Below are positions 35,114 to 43,434 of a stretch of DNA of 64,000 nt, piece after piece (the first letter of the stretch is position 1; each line of letters starts with the position of its first letter). The translations under genes and the position numbers were made by a program. The stretch is from positions 434,001 to 498,000 of the forward strand of contig NZ_JAPDUG010000002.1 in the NCBI RefSeq assembly GCF_026015885.1, written 5' to 3'. This DNA comes from Halocynthiibacter sp. SDUM655004. Its GTDB lineage: Bacteria > Pseudomonadota > Alphaproteobacteria > Rhodobacterales > Rhodobacteraceae. Under the pieces are notes generated by a model that was not told the DNA's origin, made no database searches, and saw only the letters and a list, made by a program, of their open reading frames with translations.

Positions 35114-37189
35114 ATGAGCGCACTCGACGAAAAGATTAACGAGCATTTCGCGGGCTACGTGGTCCGCAAAGACCTTGTGAAAGCGGTCAAAGGCAACGCA
35201 ATCGTTCCAACATATGTCCTCGAATACCTGCTTGGGCAGTACTGTGCGACTGACGACGAAGCATCGATCGAGAGCGGTATCGAAACCGTCAAAGAAATCC
35301 TCAGAAAGCACTACGTTCACAGAAGTGAAGCGGGACTGATCCAATCCGCGATCAAAGAAAAGGGACGCTACAAGGTCATCGACCAGATCAGCGTCTCGCT
35401 GAACGAAAAAACAGACAGCTACGAAGCCACGTTCGACAACTTGGGCATCAAAAAGGTTGCGGTGGATAGCGGCACGGTCAAAGCGCATCCAAAGCTGCTT
35501 GTGACCGGCGTATGGTGTATTGCTGATGTCCAATATGAGTTTTCCGAAGACGCGCGAACGTCTCCGTGGGTGCTCGAGACCATCAAACCTATCCAGATCG
35601 CAAAGGTCGATTACGAAGGGTACAAGGAGGCGCGCGCGCGCTTTACCAAACACGAGTGGATCGATCTACTGATGCAGTCGATCGGCTTCAATCCTGAAGC
35701 CTTCGGACGTCGCAGCAAGCTTTTGCAGCTGATGCGCCTGATCCCCTTCGTCGAGCGAAACTATAACATCATCGAACTTGGCCCAAAGGGAACGGGTAAA
35801 TCGCATATCTACTCTGAATTTTCGCCACACGGGCAGCTGATCTCCGGCGGCGAAGTGACCATCCCGAAGTTGTTTGTAAACAACTCGAATGGGAGGATCG
35901 GACTGGTCGGATATTGGGATGTCGTGGCCTTTGATGAATTTGCGGGGCGCGAGAAAACTGCGAACAAGGCCCTTGTCGACATCATGAAAAACTACATGGC
36001 AAACAAGACCTTCTCGCGCGGGGTTAACCCCATGGGGGCAGAAGCGAGCTTCGCATTTGTCGGCAACACAGACCACAATGTGCCATTCATGCTCAAGAAC
36101 AGCGACTTGTTCGAAGCCCTGCCACCCCAGTTCCATGACTCTGCATTCATTGACCGCCTCCACGCTTATCTGCCTGGCTGGGAGATCGACGTGATCCGAG
36201 GCGAGATGTTCACCACTGGCTACGGGTTCATTGTCGACTACCTCGCCGAGGTCCTTCGCCATTTGCGCCAAGAAGACTTCTCCAACCGGCCGGACCTGCA
36301 TTTCAAAGTCAGCGAGAAGATTTCAACCCGTGATCGGGACGCCGTCTACAAGACCATGTCGGGCTTCCTGAAGGTGATTTTCCCTGCCGGAGATGAAACA
36401 GCCGATGACGTTGAAGAGCTCTTGCAGCTCGCACTTGAAAGTCGAAAGCGCGTAAAGGACCAACTGTTTCGGATCGATGCGACCTATCCAGATGTCGACT
36501 TCTTCTACACTGGCTCTGACGGGGAAAAGCGGCGCGTCCAAACCGTCGAAGAGCAAGAGTTCCCCCAATTCTACTATCTGAAACCTGCCTTAGACCCAAA
36601 GCAGCAGGACCAATCCACTGATGCAGTCGATGATGACGTAATCGAAGTCGAACATGAGCCGCGCGACACATCGGAGACCTCAGCGCCCGCCAAGCCGCGC
36701 ACCGAAGAGGGGCACCACGTATTCTCCGAAAACCGAAAGGGCGTCAGCTACGATAAACTGTTTGGGCCCTATCTGGACGGTGCATCTCGGATCGTGGTGA
36801 CAGACCCCTACATTCGCTATTTTTACCAGATCAAGAACATGATGGAATTCGTCGAAATGGTCATTCAACGCAAGGCGTTGGAAGATCAAGTGGCCATCCA
36901 TCTTGTCACCGGGCCTGATGACGGAAACGTGCAAAAGCAACGCGAACTGCTGGAGAGCATTACCGAGGCATGCATTGGTTCGGGCGTTGATTTCACCTGG
37001 GCATTTGATGGTTCCGGAACCGCTCATTCCAGAGATATCGTCACTGACACTGGCTGGAAAATCGTTCTCGATCGCGGTCTAGATATTTTCCAAGCGCCAA
37101 TGCGACGTGACGGGTTCAGCCTAGGCGACCGCCTGCAGGAGCACCGCATGCTGAAAAATTTCTATGTGACCTATGTTCGGCAAAACTAG
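35114..37189 (+). CDS. brxL: BrxL-type AAA+ protein of BREX, with MIT_C-like C-terminus
   Basis: 691 residues. The N-terminal ~200 residues match BrxL (DEKINEHFAGYVVRKDLVKAVKGN), Walker A GPKGTGKSH is at 223-231 and Walker B VVAFDEFAG at 270-278. After an acidic linker (~505-535), residues ~539-691 lack the Lon protease motif and instead resemble the PLD-like MIT_C domain: YDKLFGPYLDGASRIVVTDPYIR and GWKIVLDRGLDIFQ. BrxL acts with PglX in phage defence as a DNA-binding hexamer in studied systems. It ends the seven-gene operon. Confidence 0.9.
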   Translation: MSALDEKINEHFAGYVVRKDLVKAVKGNAIVPTYVLEYLLGQYCATDDEASIESGIETVKEILRKHYVHRSEAGLIQSAIKEKGRYKVIDQISVSLNEKTDSYEATFDNLGIKKVAVDSGTVKAHPKLLVTGVWCIADVQYEFSEDARTSPWVLETIKPIQIAKVDYEGYKEARARFTKHEWIDLLMQSIGFNPEAFGRRSKLLQLMRLIPFVERNYNIIELGPKGTGKSHIYSEFSPHGQLISGGEVTIPKLFVNNSNGRIGLVGYWDVVAFDEFAGREKTANKALVDIMKNYMANKTFSRGVNPMGAEASFAFVGNTDHNVPFMLKNSDLFEALPPQFHDSAFIDRLHAYLPGWEIDVIRGEMFTTGYGFIVDYLAEVLRHLRQEDFSNRPDLHFKVSEKISTRDRDAVYKTMSGFLKVIFPAGDETADDVEELLQLALESRKRVKDQLFRIDATYPDVDFFYTGSDGEKRRVQTVEEQEFPQFYYLKPALDPKQQDQSTDAVDDDVIEVEHEPRDTSETSAPAKPRTEEGHHVFSENRKGVSYDKLFGPYLDGASRIVVTDPYIRYFYQIKNMMEFVEMVIQRKALEDQVAIHLVTGPDDGNVQKQRELLESITEACIGSGVDFTWAFDGSGTAHSRDIVTDTGWKIVLDRGLDIFQAPMRRDGFSLGDRLQEHRMLKNFYVTYVRQN

Positions 37190-37385
37190 CGGAGAAACAC
37201 CATTTCTAAATTGAGGTTTAAAGGATCTACATGTCCAAACTGCACCAAAAACGCTACAGCACCAGTCCTTCATGCGAAGTAGTTAGATTTTGAGATCAGG
37301 TCATTAATCGGCAGTTTGTAGATATATACGGCTTAGGGAACTCCTGCCGACCTAAGGATTTACCTACACTCTCGTGCCTATAACC

Positions 37386-38354
37386 TCAAAGGAACGTGGT
37401 CGGGGCGCTTCCCAAGCTGTGCATGACGCCATCATAGTCGTTCTTTGATCGCATCGGTAGCAGATCGGCCTTCAATGTCTTTAGTGTTTTCAAGCCGACA
37501 AACTCGGCGAGCCCCTCTTTACCCTTGAGGAGCAAAAGGTTGGCTCCAAAAGCGGCGTCTGACGACTGCGCCTCTGGCGGCACGATGAAGGCGAGCTTGC
37601 GAGGCAACTTGGCGAAATGCCCGGCGGTAAACCGCGAACCGCCATCGCTACTGCTCTGAACCAGCAACAGCACCTGCGACAATCCTGCCTGGAGACGGCA
37701 GGATGCGATCACAGAATTCTGATCCTCGACCGCACCCGGCACGAATTCGGAAACCAAGACACCCCCAGCTTCCAAGAGTTTTCTAGCGCGCTCAGCGATT
37801 TTCTTGGAGGTCAGATTGCGCTCCAAAATATCGAGGCCGCAGGCCATCACGCCAATGACCCCTGGCAAGAATGCGCCGTCATGCGTGACCGAACAGATGT
37901 CGATGCCGTCCGCCAGCCCATTGCAAAGATGAACATCCTTCCCCGAAAAATGACGTCCGACGCGCCCTGCGACGGTTTCTCCGAACGGATTGGCTTTTCG
38001 CGTCCCGATCACCCCTAGCATCGGGGTGTCAAGCAGGGACAGGTTTCCCCGGCAAAACAGCACTGCTGGGGGCGTGCCCAGTTCCATGAGAGAAGCTGGG
38101 TACCTGGAGGTACCGAGTGCCACGGCTTCAATGCCTACATCAACGCTTCTCGCTAGGTGTTGCTCCGCCTTGAAAAGCGCAGCTTTCCAACTAGAGGCAT
38201 CAACTTCTCCGATGGCAGAGCTCATTGTATCGAAAACCTCGTCGGCGGAACGGCATGCTTGAATCCGGGAATAGTTTTTCTTGATTGCGCCGGGCCCGAC
38301 CCCTTTGAGTTCCAAAAGTGCGAGAAAGCAACGCGACAGTTCAACTTGGTTCAT
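37386..38354 (-). CDS. DprA-like Rossmann-fold protein, divergent
   Basis: About 322 residues. DprA marks in order: an N-terminal helical SAM/HhH-like part (LLELKGVGPGAIKK), VIGTRKANPFGE, NGLADGIDICSVTHDGAF, GVMACGLDILER, GGVLVSEFVPG and an RLQAGLSQVLLLVQSSSDGGSRFTAGHF segment in place of the usual RNRIISGLS...SGS...TA. The ATG at 38354 is one base after the stop of the upstream HAD-PRTase gene, so they are coupled. Standard DprA loads RecA on incoming DNA; island copies paired with a phosphoribosyltransferase probably have a different, likely defensive, job. Confidence 0.85.
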   Translation of the reverse strand: MNQVELSRCFLALLELKGVGPGAIKKNYSRIQACRSADEVFDTMSSAIGEVDASSWKAALFKAEQHLARSVDVGIEAVALGTSRYPASLMELGTPPAVLFCRGNLSLLDTPMLGVIGTRKANPFGETVAGRVGRHFSGKDVHLCNGLADGIDICSVTHDGAFLPGVIGVMACGLDILERNLTSKKIAERARKLLEAGGVLVSEFVPGAVEDQNSVIASCRLQAGLSQVLLLVQSSSDGGSRFTAGHFAKLPRKLAFIVPPEAQSSDAAFGANLLLLKGKEGLAEFVGLKTLKTLKADLLPMRSKNDYDGVMHSLGSAPTTFL

Positions 38355-38355
38355 T

Positions 38356-39681
38356 TCAAACCCACTCCATCCATCCACATCCCTCACCGTTATATTCTGG
38401 TTTTACGCAACTGTAGAACGGTCTCCCGTCGCGTTTTCTGTATTTAATTCGTGTGATCTTCCCACAAGCCGGGCAGACTTTCTCGATTGGGGTCTCTTCG
38501 GTCAAATAGAAGAGCGCGATGAATAAAATGTTCCGCACGCCTGCCTCTAGCAGCATTTCGACATGCGACATCGCGGTTGCCCCAGTGGTGTACTGATCGT
38601 CGACAACTATGACGTTTTTGCCCATTAGGTCCAAGGCGCTTTCTAGGCGTACGAAACGCTTGATAAAGCCCATTCGGCCCGCACGCTTCTTCTCTTGTCG
38701 AATACTGCCGGTTACGTCTGTTAACCAAACGAAAAGTTCTTCCTTCGGCAGGTCTACATCGAGCGCGTGGAGCAGTTTCGCCATCTTCCGTGGGGGCTTC
38801 GTCGTCGTCTTGTCCGCAACACAGGTGATCATGTCCCAGCGGATGAAATCATGCGCCATCACTTCATCATGCAGGTACTGGCTTACATCGCGCGCAACGC
38901 CCGTAAGGAAACCCTGGGTGCGATCCTCGCTTCCGAACTTGTAGTACCTACCGATTGCCCCGTAGCTATCACACGGCCCTTGTTGCTGCCGACCGAGGCC
39001 ACGAATGAGCGTGTAGCCATCATTTTTGTTTCGGCCGTTGAACATGCGGGCAGCGGTTGCACCCAAGGGGTCTTCAAGAACTAGGCGATGCTTGGCGGGC
39101 GTCTCAATGATGTTGAGGAGTTCTTCGAAGGAATGGCAATTGTAGGTCGCTCCCTCCATGCAACGGCGCGCCCAGTTGGCCTCCTCGTTGTAGTAGGGAT
39201 CATGTGGAATGTCGTCCGCGCCCCAAAACAGCAATGCAGACGGGATTGCCAGTCCTCGCGCCAACTGAATATCGAGTCGCGTGTCGCCTGCGAGCAAGAA
39301 TTCTTCTGCGGCCGACCGAGATGGGAAGCCGAACACACTTTCAAGATAAGTCCGCAATTTTGCTGTATTGGGCTTATCGGCGAGGGCCAACCACGGCGTT
39401 CTGAAAACTTTCTCGGACACAGGACCGACATAGGCCCCGTGGGAATCGGATACGATTGTTACCGAATGCCCACGATCTTTCACGGCCTCGATGAATTCTC
39501 GAGCGCCAGCAACAATCGGGATCTCACCAAGCGAAAAACTCCGGTCACGACCATGCTTGATATCGTCGTACTTGCTTGCATTCGTGTCAACGAGCGTTCC
39601 ATCTAAATCCAAAAGTATGTGCAAAGGTCGATCAAATGCCCCAAAATCGAAGGTGAACCCAATGATACGCCCAGCAAACAT
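38356..39681 (-). CDS. HAD phosphatase - phosphoribosyltransferase - zinc ribbon fusion
   Basis: About 441 residues from the ATG at 39681 (a TTG-started longer frame reaches 39747). Residues ~20-190 are a HAD domain: HILLDLDGTLVDT with catalytic Asp, TIVSDS, and LLAGDTRLD. The middle is a phosphoribosyltransferase with VIVVDDQYTTGATA (~357-370). The last ~40 residues are a Cys4 zinc ribbon of topoisomerase type (CPAC ... CVKPEYNGEGC). It would join PRPP-type chemistry with phosphate removal and nucleic acid binding. It is coupled to the DprA-like gene. Confidence 0.85.
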   Translation of the reverse strand: MFAGRIIGFTFDFGAFDRPLHILLDLDGTLVDTNASKYDDIKHGRDRSFSLGEIPIVAGAREFIEAVKDRGHSVTIVSDSHGAYVGPVSEKVFRTPWLALADKPNTAKLRTYLESVFGFPSRSAAEEFLLAGDTRLDIQLARGLAIPSALLFWGADDIPHDPYYNEEANWARRCMEGATYNCHSFEELLNIIETPAKHRLVLEDPLGATAARMFNGRNKNDGYTLIRGLGRQQQGPCDSYGAIGRYYKFGSEDRTQGFLTGVARDVSQYLHDEVMAHDFIRWDMITCVADKTTTKPPRKMAKLLHALDVDLPKEELFVWLTDVTGSIRQEKKRAGRMGFIKRFVRLESALDLMGKNVIVVDDQYTTGATAMSHVEMLLEAGVRNILFIALFYLTEETPIEKVCPACGKITRIKYRKRDGRPFYSCVKPEYNGEGCGWMEWV

Positions 39682-39789
39682 TAGGCATAATGCCTTAAGT
39701 TCGTTCAAAATAATGTTGATAATGAGAAAATTCTTAGGTGAACACAAGTAAGGAGCGGCACATTCCGTGGCGAAGCTACTAGCACTTGT

Positions 39790-41481
39790 TCAGATCTTTT
39801 TCTTCTCGGTTACCTCTTTCTCGCGCCCACGCTCTTCCGCTGCTTCGATCGCGCGACCAATTCCTTTGCCAGCCTTGACAACCTGACGCCCCAAGAAGCG
39901 GCTTGGACGAGACGTAGCGACTTTGTAGCCCATCTCCGCAATGTCCACGGTTGCCTTCATAGTGCCCGTCACAGCGACGCCGATGCCTTCCTCGATCGCC
40001 TCTACCTTGTCGATGCCCTCACGATGACGATCAATCGCGTGGTTGATGCCACGAAGTGTAGCGAACACACCTAGACCGCCGAAACCGCCGATTACTGCGT
40101 CCATCGCCGTATCAGGAAAGTCCACTACGGACCCTCCGAGGGCGAGTTCCATAGCATTGTCGAGTTCAGCATTCGACATGCCGCCGTCAATGGCACCTGT
40201 TTCCGCAGCGACTTCACTGGTTGCAATAACTGTGATGCTAGTATCGACGCTTTCGATGTAGCTTGCGCTGTCCGTCGCTTTAACCTGGAACTCCACCCCA
40301 TCGATTACGATGTCGGTATCAGGCGTATTGAAGTGTTCGTGAAGAGTACCGCCGGTGCTCGTTGCTACATGAGCTTCAAAAAGCGCTCCCTTCGTGAGTG
40401 ATGCAAGGCCCGCAAGGCTCTGAGGCTCCATAGTCAGCGTTTGAAGCCATATTTCGCTATCGCTCATTCCCTCAAAATTGCCATTTACCGAGCGCAGTGC
40501 ATCATAAACTTCACCGGCCTGGGAAATATCCTGCCAGGCGGAGACGGGTACTGATAGTGCGGACAGGATAAGTGAGTTCCGAATAATTGTATCACCATCG
40601 AAGGGGGCCTGCCTCCTATCCGGAATGGCACCCATGACGTTCTCCTCGATCAGCCGCAGTCTCACGTCAATGCGCCCAACCGCGGCGTCGTGTTTTTCTT
40701 CAGCTTCCCGAATGATATCTGCCTTGCGCGAAAGGAAGAGCCGGACATCTCGCTCGAAATCTCGGATTTCCTTGTCCATTTTGTTGTAGTCGGGGTAGTC
40801 GTAGGTGAGTTTGGTCCACCAAGACGTGCACTCCAGCATCTCATCGACATCGGCTTCGAGCTGAACCCTGCGAGCTTTGACCCGCGCGAGACGTTGAATA
40901 GCTGCGTCACGTGCGGCAAGGACGGGATGCGACTTGCGTGATTGGCAAATCTTCGCTTTCGCCAACTCCTTAATTTGGGCAGTGGCCTTCAAAACTGATT
41001 CACGTCGACGCATTTTTTCCAAACGTGTTCTCTCGATCTCTTTTTGTTCTCGCGCCTCTTCCAATCGCGTATAAAGCGGCGGCAACCATGCCTCGACGAG
41101 CTTGCTTAAGTGAGGTGCAAGCTTAGTCGCCTTAAGTTGCCTGATTCCGCATTCGATTGCCGAAGGATCTTCTTCTTTGAATAAGTCCTCTAGCTGCCTT
41201 CGGCGTGCCCTATACTCATTGCACTTGGTTCGACTTTGTCTTGCCTTGCTACCTTTCATCATTCCGACAGTCAGAAAAAGAACAGCCCCAATTAGTCCAA
41301 AGTAGAAAGCGGTTGCTTCCTCACGCGAAAGAGATGCCCACGCAACAAAAGCTGCGGCACCAAGAGAAAAAAGAATGGCCATAAAGCGCTGGCGATCGGC
41401 AATTTCCTCAAACTCCCGATCGAGCATGGAGTCAGTTGGTTTGTTTATAGTATTTCGACTTGATGTTTGGCGCATATTCAA
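39790..41481 (-). CDS. membrane-anchored coiled-coil protein with PD-(D/E)XK-like nuclease domain
   Basis: 563 residues. Two hydrophobic helices (about 33-50 and 57-74) are followed by a long charged coiled coil (about 80-285). Residues ~355-415 fit a restriction-endonuclease fold: LTKGALFEAHVA (E369), DTDIVIDG (D390) and EFQVKA (Q399-x-K401), the D...QxK variant known in Mrr/Hjc-like nucleases. The C-terminal ~110 residues are Gly/Ala-rich (GGFGGLGVFA, GKGIGRAIEAAEE), maybe membrane-active. I know no family for the whole protein. It lies 108 bases upstream of the HAD-PRTase gene on the same strand. Confidence 0.65.
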   Translation of the reverse strand: MNMRQTSSRNTINKPTDSMLDREFEEIADRQRFMAILFSLGAAAFVAWASLSREEATAFYFGLIGAVLFLTVGMMKGSKARQSRTKCNEYRARRRQLEDLFKEEDPSAIECGIRQLKATKLAPHLSKLVEAWLPPLYTRLEEAREQKEIERTRLEKMRRRESVLKATAQIKELAKAKICQSRKSHPVLAARDAAIQRLARVKARRVQLEADVDEMLECTSWWTKLTYDYPDYNKMDKEIRDFERDVRLFLSRKADIIREAEEKHDAAVGRIDVRLRLIEENVMGAIPDRRQAPFDGDTIIRNSLILSALSVPVSAWQDISQAGEVYDALRSVNGNFEGMSDSEIWLQTLTMEPQSLAGLASLTKGALFEAHVATSTGGTLHEHFNTPDTDIVIDGVEFQVKATDSASYIESVDTSITVIATSEVAAETGAIDGGMSNAELDNAMELALGGSVVDFPDTAMDAVIGGFGGLGVFATLRGINHAIDRHREGIDKVEAIEEGIGVAVTGTMKATVDIAEMGYKVATSRPSRFLGRQVVKAGKGIGRAIEAAEERGREKEVTEKKKI

Positions 41482-41844
41482 TGCTCAATTCTATTCTTGT
41501 TAGGGCAAACCCTCGACTTGGCGAGCAATTTCGCGATGCCCAAATAATTGATATCTATAGATCAATCTGACCGACAAACGCACACTTATCAATGAAAACT
41601 CGCCTGAAAGGACGCCGCGGTCAGCGAGACATACGCGTTCAGAGGTGTATACAACCCGAACGCCTTCGTCCTTGTACCATCGGCGCTCACTTTGTTACCC
41701 ACAAGTAGCAGTCATTGGTGCAAGATGTAGCATCTGTCAGTCGGGCTCTAGAGCAGTCATGCGGCGGCGCGGCATCATGTGATATGATGTCTTGTCAACG
41801 TCGGGTTGTTGATGCGGAGGGCGTAGTGGATCGGAGGATCCGTC
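41482..41844. other. gap between the nuclease-like gene and the first recombinase
   Basis: No gene supported. It should hold the promoter of the three-gene minus-strand module; its right end from 41778 is the start of the 729-bp direct repeat shared with 46690. Confidence 0.5.
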
Positions 41845-42477
41845 ATGGAAACACCAAACTTACCCGCCATCCGCGCACTACGCCCGGTCTGGAACAAAGG
41901 CCGGATCGTCGGCCAGAAACGGCCGCTCAAGCCCAAACACGTCTGGGCGATTAGGGTGCGACTGGAGTTGGCGGAGGCCCGCCGAAATTTGGCGCTTATT
42001 AAACCGGCCATCGACAGCAAACTACGCAGTTGCGATTTGGTCAAAATGAAGGTGGTCGATATCATGGCGTCAGGCCAAATCAAAGAGCGCGCGTCGGTTC
42101 TGCAGAGCAAGACGCAGAAATCTGTGCGTTTCGAAATTTCTCAAGGCACTCGCGCATCGCTGGCGCGGTGGATGGGAGAGCCGCTCATAATCGGCTCAGA
42201 GTATCTCTGGCCCGGGCGCTTTCATGAACGACTTCACATTTCGACCCGCCAGTACGCGCGGATTGTCCGTGAGTGGGTGACGTCCATCGGCCTGGAAGCG
42301 AGCGCATATGGCACGCACTCGATGCGGCGGACAAAGGTCACGCAGATTTACAAGAAAACCGAAAACCTACGAGCGGTCCAACTCCTGTTGAGGCACACCA
42401 AGATGGACAGCACTGTCAGATACCTTGGCGTTGAGCTTGAATATGCGCCGGATATCGCCGAAGTTATCGAAATCTAA
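41845..42477 (+). CDS. short tyrosine recombinase, copy 1
   Basis: 210 residues, only the catalytic domain of the phage integrase family: R61, K89, H158-x-x-R161, H184 and Y193, preceded by a basic 30-residue N-terminus instead of a full arm-binding domain. In this copy G183 of the usual GHTK motif is Arg (LLRHTKM), which may impair it. Near-identical to the gene at 46757. Such short recombinases are common in Rhodobacterales and often flank accessory segments. A 9-bp hairpin follows the stop. Confidence 0.85.
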   Translation: METPNLPAIRALRPVWNKGRIVGQKRPLKPKHVWAIRVRLELAEARRNLALIKPAIDSKLRSCDLVKMKVVDIMASGQIKERASVLQSKTQKSVRFEISQGTRASLARWMGEPLIIGSEYLWPGRFHERLHISTRQYARIVREWVTSIGLEASAYGTHSMRRTKVTQIYKKTENLRAVQLLLRHTKMDSTVRYLGVELEYAPDIAEVIEI

Positions 42478-42482
42478 ACCAA

Positions 42483-42506
42483 TGGGCTGTCTTCACGGAC
42501 GGCCCA
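42483..42506 (+). terminator. hairpin after recombinase copy 1
   Basis: TGGGCTGTC pairs with GACGGCCCA (one G-U) around TTCACG. Equivalent to the hairpin at 47394; no long T-run. Confidence 0.55.
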
Positions 42507-42669
42507 GAGCTGCCGTTCACTTAAGACGCCTTTGCTGCGGCGCAACCACCCCAGACCGGACATCCGTGCATCCTACAGCATTCCATCACGCCGAATGGCC
42601 TTAATGCGGGACACACCAGTCATTCGGCATCCAGTTTCTTAAGTCTGCTTTGGCCCGTGAACGAGACAC

Positions 42670-43434
42670 TCAATGAGCCAGTGATGCGATAGCCTTGGTT
42701 ACACCTTCAGCCTGTCTCAAATCGATATGACCAAAGCCTCCCGCATCATTGTCCCAATACCGGCCAGATGCATCGACAAAGTCGGCATCCAGCGACAGGC
42801 GGCAAAGGATGTCTGCCCCGATTTGCAGGTCGTTTCCGGCGACGCCGAAGCCTTCCTTCACCATCTTTGACGCCAGCAAAGAGCCGGGATTGACGGCAAT
42901 GAAGACTGGTCCTTCAGGGTGCATTGCCGCCATCTGCGCAGACCATAAGGCGATGCCGCGCTTGCTTTGTGCATAGGCCCCCATGTCATCCAAGTGCTTG
43001 CCTCCGGCCAAGGCTGCAAGATCGACCGGGGCTTGGGCAGCAGAGGACAGGTTAATGATACGGCCATCGCTTGGAATTATTGGCAGTAATGCCTCAGTCA
43101 AAACATGCGGGGCCAATGTGTTCACCACGAACCGCACATCCTGGCCGTTTGACAGAATCGGATTGGGTGTTTTGTACACACCAGCATTGTTGATCAGAAC
43201 ATCAATGCGGTCGTGGTTGGCTGTAACCGCCTCAGCGAGCTTGGCTGTCTCTTGCAGGGACGACAGGTCCGCCTGATAGGCAGCAACGCCACCCCCAACT
43301 TCCTGCGCTGCCGACGCCAGCTTGTCCGCACTCCGGCCATGAAGGATGAGCGTATGGCCCCTTTCAGAAAGGGTCTTGGAGGTCAGCAGACCGATGCCAT
43401 CGGTGGATCCTGTGATAAGAATTGTTTTGGTCAT
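42670..43434 (-). CDS. SDR-family oxidoreductase
   Basis: 254 residues of the short-chain dehydrogenase/reductase fold: TGSTDGIGLLTS nucleotide motif at the N-terminus, LINNAGVY, and the catalytic region with S in INLSSAAQAP and Y-A-Q-S-K (GAYAQSKRG). NAD(P)-dependent. Overlaps the LLM gene by four bases, so it is the last gene of the minus-strand operon 42670-45576 under the divergent LysR regulator. Substrate unknown. Confidence 0.9.
   Translation of the reverse strand: MTKTILITGSTDGIGLLTSKTLSERGHTLILHGRSADKLASAAQEVGGGVAAYQADLSSLQETAKLAEAVTANHDRIDVLINNAGVYKTPNPILSNGQDVRFVVNTLAPHVLTEALLPIIPSDGRIINLSSAAQAPVDLAALAGGKHLDDMGAYAQSKRGIALWSAQMAAMHPEGPVFIAVNPGSLLASKMVKEGFGVAGNDLQIGADILCRLSLDADFVDASGRYWDNDAGGFGHIDLRQAEGVTKAIASLAH

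Larger units (their letters stand above)
41778..42506 (+). repeat. direct repeat, copy 1 (carries short recombinase gene)
   Basis: About 729 bp that match 46690-47418 at a constant offset of 4912, covering ~65 bp before the recombinase ATG, the gene and the hairpin after it. Copies differ at scattered positions, so duplication is not very recent. Confidence 0.85.
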
